From: Bacillota bacterium
Lineage (GTDB): Bacteria > Bacillota > Bacilli > Alicyclobacillales > SLC66
Direction: 5' to 3'
NCBI GenBank assembly: GCA_021820825.1
Contig: JAKADD010000078.1
Coordinates: 1-9,324 of the forward strand
DNA: 9,324 bases
Shown: piece after piece, positions 5,867 through 9,324 of the stretch
Layout of the letters: each line of letters opens with the position of its first letter
How positions within the stretch are numbered: position 1 is the first letter of the stretch
Notes under the pieces: generated by a model
What the model was told of the DNA's origin: nothing
What the model saw: only the letters and a program-made list of their open reading frames with translations
Database searches by the model: none
Position numbers and translations under genes: made by a program

Positions 5867-6601
5867 ATGGCGGGACACTCAAAATGGAAAAACATCGCGC
5901 ACCGCAAAGGCAAACAGGATTCCTCAAAGGGTCAACTGTTTACGAAATTATGCAGCGACATCTACGCGGCGGCCAGACGCGGGGGCGGTAATCCAGATAC
6001 AAATTACCACCTGAAGGTCGCCCTTGAAAAAGCGCGCGCCGCAAGTGTGCCAAACGACACCATAACACGGACTGTCGCGAAAGCCACCGGCGCTCTCGAA
6101 GGAATGCAGATCGAGGAGTTCGTGTATGAAGGGTATGGTCCAGCAGGAGTGGCCATCTTGTTGGAACTGTCCACGAGCAACCGCAACAGGACTGCGGCAG
6201 AGATCCGCCATCTGTTCTCGAAGGCTGGCGGCAGTCTTGGCGAATCCGGGTGTGTGGCGTGGATGTTTAAGCGGGTGGGCCTCATCGATTTGGGAGACAG
6301 CGCCCTATTCACAACGGATGAGGCAACGCTGCTCGCGCTGGAAGCCGGTGCGGATGATCTGGAGGAGCAGGAAAACGGATTTCTCCTGTACACGGCGCCG
6401 GAGGATCTGACCCGTGTCGATCAGTCGCTGCAGGAAGCGGGTGTATATTCTGACCAGGTGCAGATCGCTTACCTTCCCGTCACGACAGTGGCGGTTCCTG
6501 ATCAGGAGGCGGAGCGTGTGGCTGCGCTGCTCGGCGAACTCGAAGAACATGACGATGTGCAAAATGTGTACACGAATGCGGAGTTTGCGGAGGCGCAATG
6601 A
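5867..6601 (+). CDS. yebC: YebC/TACO1-family regulatory or translation factor
   Basis: The 244-residue product opens with MAGHSKWKNIAHRKGKQD, the near-invariant start of the YebC (DUF28) family. It continues with typical segments such as GGGNPDTNYHLKVALEKAR, EEFVYEGYGPAGVAILLE and LSTSNRNRTAAEIRHLFSKAGGSLGESG. Family members were first called DNA-binding transcriptional regulators; more recent work links YebC/TACO1 proteins to relief of ribosome stalling at proline-rich stretches. The length is standard for the family.

I start at ATG 5867, not at upstream in-frame codons, because of the conserved N-terminus. The ribosome-binding sequence GGGAGG (5849-5854) is a little far (12 bases). The gene begins 20 bases after nadE and precedes ruvC, an arrangement seen in many bacteria. 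Confidence 0.96.
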   Translation: MAGHSKWKNIAHRKGKQDSSKGQLFTKLCSDIYAAARRGGGNPDTNYHLKVALEKARAASVPNDTITRTVAKATGALEGMQIEEFVYEGYGPAGVAILLELSTSNRNRTAAEIRHLFSKAGGSLGESGCVAWMFKRVGLIDLGDSALFTTDEATLLALEAGADDLEEQENGFLLYTAPEDLTRVDQSLQEAGVYSDQVQIAYLPVTTVAVPDQEAERVAALLGELEEHDDVQNVYTNAEFAEAQ

Positions 6602-6619
6602 CCGTTCTACTGGTAAAGG

Positions 6620-6641
6620 GCGCTCCGTTCGACGGCGGCGC
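6620..6641 (+). other. GC-rich hairpin between yebC and ruvC
   Basis: GCGCTCCG (6620-6627) pairs with 6633-6641 through eight base pairs (one G-U), with a bulged C at 6636 and a 5-nt loop. It sits 18 bases after the yebC stop in a 102-bp gap that otherwise shows no recognisable gene. No T-run follows, so full termination is unlikely; it may be a partial attenuator or an RNA-processing structure lowering ruvCAB expression relative to yebC. Confidence 0.35.
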
Positions 6642-6703
6642 ATCGCAGAAAAGCAGGGAGTCACAGGTCAGACGACGAATAAGAACACGGGAGGCTTTTG
6701 TGC

Positions 6704-7222
6704 GTGCGCATATTGGGGATCGACCCCGGGTTTGGGCGGACGGGATACGGGGTGATCGACACGACGCGCGGCCTCGTGGCGATCGAATACGGTTGCGTCG
6801 AGACGATTGCGCATACGCCAACGGGAGAGAGGCTGCGCGATATCTACGATGCGGTGACCGATATTATCGCCCGTCAGAAACCCGATGTGGCGGCGATCGA
6901 ACAACTATTTTTCAATCGCAATGTGACGACGGCGTTCACCACTTCAGAAGCGCGCGGCGTTGTGGTGCTGGCTGCGGAAATGGCCGCAGTGCCGCAGGTC
7001 TCCTACACGCCGATGCAGGTGAAACAGGCGGTGGTCGGGTATGGCCGAGCCGAGAAACGGCAGGTGCAGGAGATGGTTCGGATCCTGCTCGGACTGCAGG
7101 CGACGCCAAAGCCGGATGACGCCGCCGATGCTTTGGCGATCGCCATTGCGCACGCTCACAGCAGTTCCTTTCTGACGCGCGTCGGGCAAAGTCGCGAAGG
7201 GGCGGGGAGGGATTCGGTATGA
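6704..7222 (+). CDS. ruvC: Crossover junction endodeoxyribonuclease RuvC
   Basis: RuvC is the dimeric, magnesium-dependent resolvase that cuts Holliday junctions bound by RuvAB. The 172-residue protein begins MRILGIDPGFGRTGYG and carries all four acidic residues: Asp7, Glu66 (in AAIEQLFF), Asp139 and Asp142 (in PDDAADALA). The DNA-contact region FFNRNVTTAF (69-78) is also normal.

I start at GTG 6704, nine bases after GGGAGG (6689-6694); a TTG at 6698 would add only Met-Cys and lies three bases from that site. The stop overlaps the ruvA start (ATGA, 7219-7222). B. subtilis lacks RuvC and uses the unrelated RecU, so finding ruvC beside sporulation genes of Bacilli type helps place the organism. 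Confidence 0.97.
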   Translation: MRILGIDPGFGRTGYGVIDTTRGLVAIEYGCVETIAHTPTGERLRDIYDAVTDIIARQKPDVAAIEQLFFNRNVTTAFTTSEARGVVVLAAEMAAVPQVSYTPMQVKQAVVGYGRAEKRQVQEMVRILLGLQATPKPDDAADALAIAIAHAHSSSFLTRVGQSREGAGRDSV

Positions 7223-7842
7223 TCGCCTTTTTGGATGGAACGGTGGCATGGACGGAAGACGATGCGCTGGTCCTGGATACGGGTGGTGTGGGGTACCGCG
7301 TCTATGTTCCCGGTCCGCTCGCCAGCGCCGCGGCGGTTGGTGAAAAACTCCGGATATTCACGTATCAGCATGTGCGGGAAGACGCGCTGTTGCTCTACGG
7401 GTTTGCGCAGGACGAAGAACGGCGGCTGTTCATCCGCTTGCAAAATGCTGGCGGGGTGGGCCCGAAGCTCGCCTTGCAAATGATCAGCTTCATGGGCGCG
7501 CCGGGGATCGTCGCCGCAGTGCGCGGCGAGGACGCCAAAGCGCTCACGCGGGTGCCGGGAATCGGCGGCAAGACTGCGCAACGATTGCTTCTGGAACTGA
7601 AGGACCGTCTGGACGACCTGGCTGGGCTCCCCGGAACGGCGGGTTCGTCAGTTTTGACAAAGCGGGTCGAACAGAGTGGATCCCTGTTTTCTGGACGATT
7701 GTCGGAGGTGCAGACGGCTCTCGAAGCACTCGGTTTTGGGGATCGGGAAACGGTTCCGGTGTTGAGGGAACTTTCCGCTGACATCCTGGCGGCGGACCTG
7801 GCGCAAGGTGTCAAGCTCGCACTGCGGGCGCTGGCCCGGTAG
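7219..7842 (+). CDS. ruvA: Holliday junction branch migration protein RuvA
   Basis: RuvA tetramers bind the four-way junction and load the RuvB motor. The 207 residues show the N-terminal OB-fold (about 1-65, beginning MIAFLDGTVAW with GGVGYRVYVPG), two helix-hairpin-helix motifs (NAGGVGPKLALQMIS at 76-90 and VPGIGGKTAQRLLLELKDRL at 112-131), then a flexible linker (about 135-160) and the C-terminal three-helix domain that contacts RuvB (SEVQTALEALGFGDRE onward). The length is normal. ATG 7219 overlaps the ruvC stop and follows GGGGAGGG (7204-7211), so translation is probably coupled to ruvC. Confidence 0.97.
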   Translation: MIAFLDGTVAWTEDDALVLDTGGVGYRVYVPGPLASAAAVGEKLRIFTYQHVREDALLLYGFAQDEERRLFIRLQNAGGVGPKLALQMISFMGAPGIVAAVRGEDAKALTRVPGIGGKTAQRLLLELKDRLDDLAGLPGTAGSSVLTKRVEQSGSLFSGRLSEVQTALEALGFGDRETVPVLRELSADILAADLAQGVKLALRALAR

Positions 7843-7860
7843 GGAGGGGAACGGACGTCA

Positions 7861-8862
7861 ATGCACGAGCGTATCGTGAATGCGGTGCAACTTGAGGAAG
7901 ACGCCAGGGAGGAAACCCTGCGGCCGCGCTATCTGCATGAATATATTGGACAGGAAGGCATTAAGGAAAATTTACGCATATATATAGACGCGGCAAAATT
8001 GCGCCGTGAGTCGCTTGACCACGTATTGTTCTATGGTCCTCCCGGCTTGGGGAAGACTTCGCTCGCACACATTATCGCGAATGAACTGGGTGTGAACATT
8101 CGTGTGACTTCGGGACCTGCCATCGAGCGAGCCGGCGATCTTGCGGCGATCGTGACGAATCTGGGCGCCGATGACGTGCTGTTCATCGATGAGATCCACC
8201 GCTTGCCAAAGACAGTGGAAGAAGTGCTCTATCCGGCCATGGAGGATTTTGCCGTCGACATCATGCTTGGCAAAGGTCCCAGCGCACGTTCATTGCGGCT
8301 TGACCTGCCACGGTTTACTCTCATTGGGGCGACCACTCGCGCGGGCCTGCTGTCCGCGCCCTTGCGCGACCGGTTTGGCGTCGTGTGCCGCCTGAGCTAT
8401 TTTCCGGTGGATGAGCTGGAATTGATCGTGGTGCGCGCGGCAAGCATCCTGGGTGTGTCGCTGGAACGGCCGGGAGCGCAGGAAATCGCGCGACGGTCCA
8501 GAGGAACGCCGCGTATTGCCAACCGTCTGTTGCGAAGAGTGCGCGATTTTGCGCAGGTGATGGGCGACGGGCGGATTGATTCCGGTCTGGCGGTTGAGGC
8601 GCTCTCTCGTATGAAAGTGGATGAGTACGGGCTTGACGAACTGGACCACAGGCTTCTCCTTGGCATTATCGATAAATTTGGCGGCGGGCCAGTGGGGCTG
8701 GACACATTGTCCGCCACAGTCGGTGAGGACGCGGGCACGATTGAGGATGTGTATGAGCCGTATCTGTTGCAGACAGGGCTGCTCCGTCGTACGGCGAGGG
8801 GTCGCGAGGCAACTGAATGGGCATACGCTCATTTTGGCAGACCGTACCCAGAAAAAACGTAA
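7861..8862 (+). CDS. ruvB: Holliday junction branch migration ATPase RuvB
   Basis: RuvB is the hexameric AAA+ motor that pulls DNA through the RuvA-bound junction. The 333-residue protein contains Walker [10 protein letters not shown] (59-67), Walker [10 protein letters not shown] (107-115), sensor 1 GATTR (156-160), the arginine-finger region PLRDRFG (167-173) and sensor 2 [17 protein letters not shown] in the small domain. The C-terminal winged-helix domain ends with [23 protein letters not shown], which fits the family well.

The start ATG 7861 follows GGGAGGGGA (7842-7850), which overlaps the ruvA stop; the gap is 18 bases, so ruvC, ruvA and ruvB form one unit. In B. subtilis the next gene is queA; here it is sigI. 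Confidence 0.98.
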
Positions 8863-8881
8863 CATTCTGTGTGACAGGATG
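8863..8881 (+). terminator. Small hairpin right after ruvB, weak terminator candidate
   Basis: CATTCTGT (8863-8870) pairs with ACAGGATG (8874-8881) through eight pairs, one of them G-U, around a 3-nt loop, starting at the base after the ruvB stop. No T-run follows, so intrinsic termination is doubtful. Its position and the promoter downstream suggest the ruv unit may end here. Confidence 0.3.
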
Positions 8882-8893
8882 ATGACCAGACGA

Positions 8894-8929
8894 TTAATAT
8901 ATTAACATTTTTACATATACGGTCATAAT
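8894..8929 (+). promoter_or_regulatory. Probable sigI promoter with a 12-bp palindrome at its -35
   Basis: TTAACA (8902-8907) and CATAAT (8924-8929), 16 bp apart, form a plausible sigma-A promoter about 47 bases before the sigI start. The perfect palindrome TTAATATATTAA (8894-8905) overlaps the first four bases of the -35, so it could be an operator or simply an AT-rich upstream element. I see no sequence resembling the reported sigma-I autoregulatory promoter. Confidence 0.45.
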
Positions 8930-8975
8930 CGCTGACGACGATACGAATTGATGATAGAGAAGGGTGGCAGAACGG

Positions 8976-9324
8976 GTGGGTCGTCTATCCTTCCGGCGAA
9001 AGCAGGCAGCTGGGTCCGATACGCTGGAGGCGTTGCTCACGGAAGCTGCCGCAGGAGACGCCGAAGCGCGGGAGCAATTGCTGAAAAGCTATCTGCCGTT
9101 TGTCGAGCGCGTGGCCTCGAGCACCTGTGGGCGGGCCGTGGCTCGGACGGACGACGAGTTTCAGATCGCTTTTGTTGCCCTCAATGAGGCCATCGATGCT
9201 TACAGGACGGATCGCGGCGCTTTTATCAGCTTTGCTGAAACGGTGATGCGGCGGCGTCTGATCGATTCCTTTCGAGTGAACAGCCGCCTGCGTGAATTGC
9301 CATTCACCTCGTTTGAGGAAGAAG
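8976..9324 (+). CDS. sigI: RNA polymerase sigma factor SigI, N-terminal part (cut by window end)
   Basis: The visible 116 residues match the sigma-I class of sigma-70-like factors. Key stretches are LLKSYLPFVERVASSTCGR (35-53), DDEFQIAFVALNEAIDAY (59-76) and RGAFISFAETVMRRRLIDSFR (80-100). The DDEF...NEAI...Y pattern followed by a basic helix is characteristic of SigI region 2, which binds core polymerase and the -10 element. In Bacillus SigI has heat-shock and cell-wall roles; in some clostridia, paralogues sense polysaccharides through membrane-bound RsgI.

I start at GTG 8976, eight bases after AAGGGTGG (8960-8967). Three successive in-frame stops (8949-8957) block any start further upstream except GTG 8964, which lacks a ribosome-binding site. 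The partner rsgI would be expected just downstream, outside this window. Confidence 0.85.
   Translation, partial: MGRLSFRRKQAAGSDTLEALLTEAAAGDAEAREQLLKSYLPFVERVASSTCGRAVARTDDEFQIAFVALNEAIDAYRTDRGAFISFAETVMRRRLIDSFRVNSRLRELPFTSFEEE

Noticed and set aside
4950..5927. A 325-codon minus-strand open frame opposite nadE
   Set aside because: It lies antisense to nadE and the yebC start, both with strong family motifs; the translation has no recognisable domain and low-complexity His/Arg content.
6598..7119. A 173-codon plus-strand frame starting at the yebC stop
   Set aside because: Most of it overlaps ruvC in another frame, its composition is Arg/Asp-rich as expected for a shadow of GC-rich coding sequence, and RuvC has a full set of catalytic residues.
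8290..8865. A 191-codon minus-strand frame opposite ruvB
   Set aside because: It is antisense to the conserved core and C-terminal domain of RuvB and has no recognisable family features.

Overview
The window is about 9.3 kb of dense, entirely plus-strand chromosomal sequence of moderately high GC. It looks like an endospore-forming member of the Bacillota. Three genes have sporulation affinities (a YunB-like protein, a SafA-like double-LysM protein and a CotS-type coat kinase), and the order pheA, safA, yebC, ruvA, ruvB recalls the Bacillus subtilis chromosome. The GC-rich codon use, the presence of ruvC and the two-gene NAD synthetase point away from Bacillus itself; an Alicyclobacillus-like lineage is my inference, not something I can prove.

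Layout. Bases 1-239 are the 3' end of tyrS (C-terminal S4 domain). Bases 240-983 hold yunB, whose start codon is unclear and which has an exact sigma-E-type -10 box upstream. A block of five 10-bp tandem repeats (1001-1050) separates yunB from pheA (prephenate dehydratase, 1070-1975). The 223-bp pheA-safA gap is the longest non-coding stretch. It contains a textbook-perfect sigma-A promoter (TTGACA, 17 bp, TATAAT) and, from about 14 bases into the predicted transcript, a perfect 15-bp inverted repeat around a 45-nt loop: a candidate small RNA or structured leader. The safA-like gene (2199-3056) starts with GTG overlapping a minimal ATG-TAG start-stop. A coat-kinase-like gene follows (3148-4107).

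From 4147 an operon-like run begins: a nitrilase-type amidase and an NAD synthetase (overlapping by 4 bp, presumably the two halves of a glutamine-dependent NAD synthetase), yebC, then ruvC, ruvA and ruvB. RuvC and ruvA also overlap by 4 bp. An extended -10 promoter with an 8-bp-arm palindrome over its -10 and start region precedes the NAD genes. After ruvB a 113-bp gap carries an AT-rich 12-bp palindrome touching a plausible promoter, followed by the 5' part of sigI, cut by the window end.

Function. The window mixes sporulation functions (yunB, safA, coat kinase), phenylalanine synthesis, NAD synthesis, a translation/regulatory factor (YebC), Holliday-junction processing (RuvABC) and an alternative sigma factor. 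I see no defence system, mobile element, CRISPR array, tRNA or rRNA. The genes are recognisable housekeeping and sporulation families; the less ordinary signals are in the intergenic regions.
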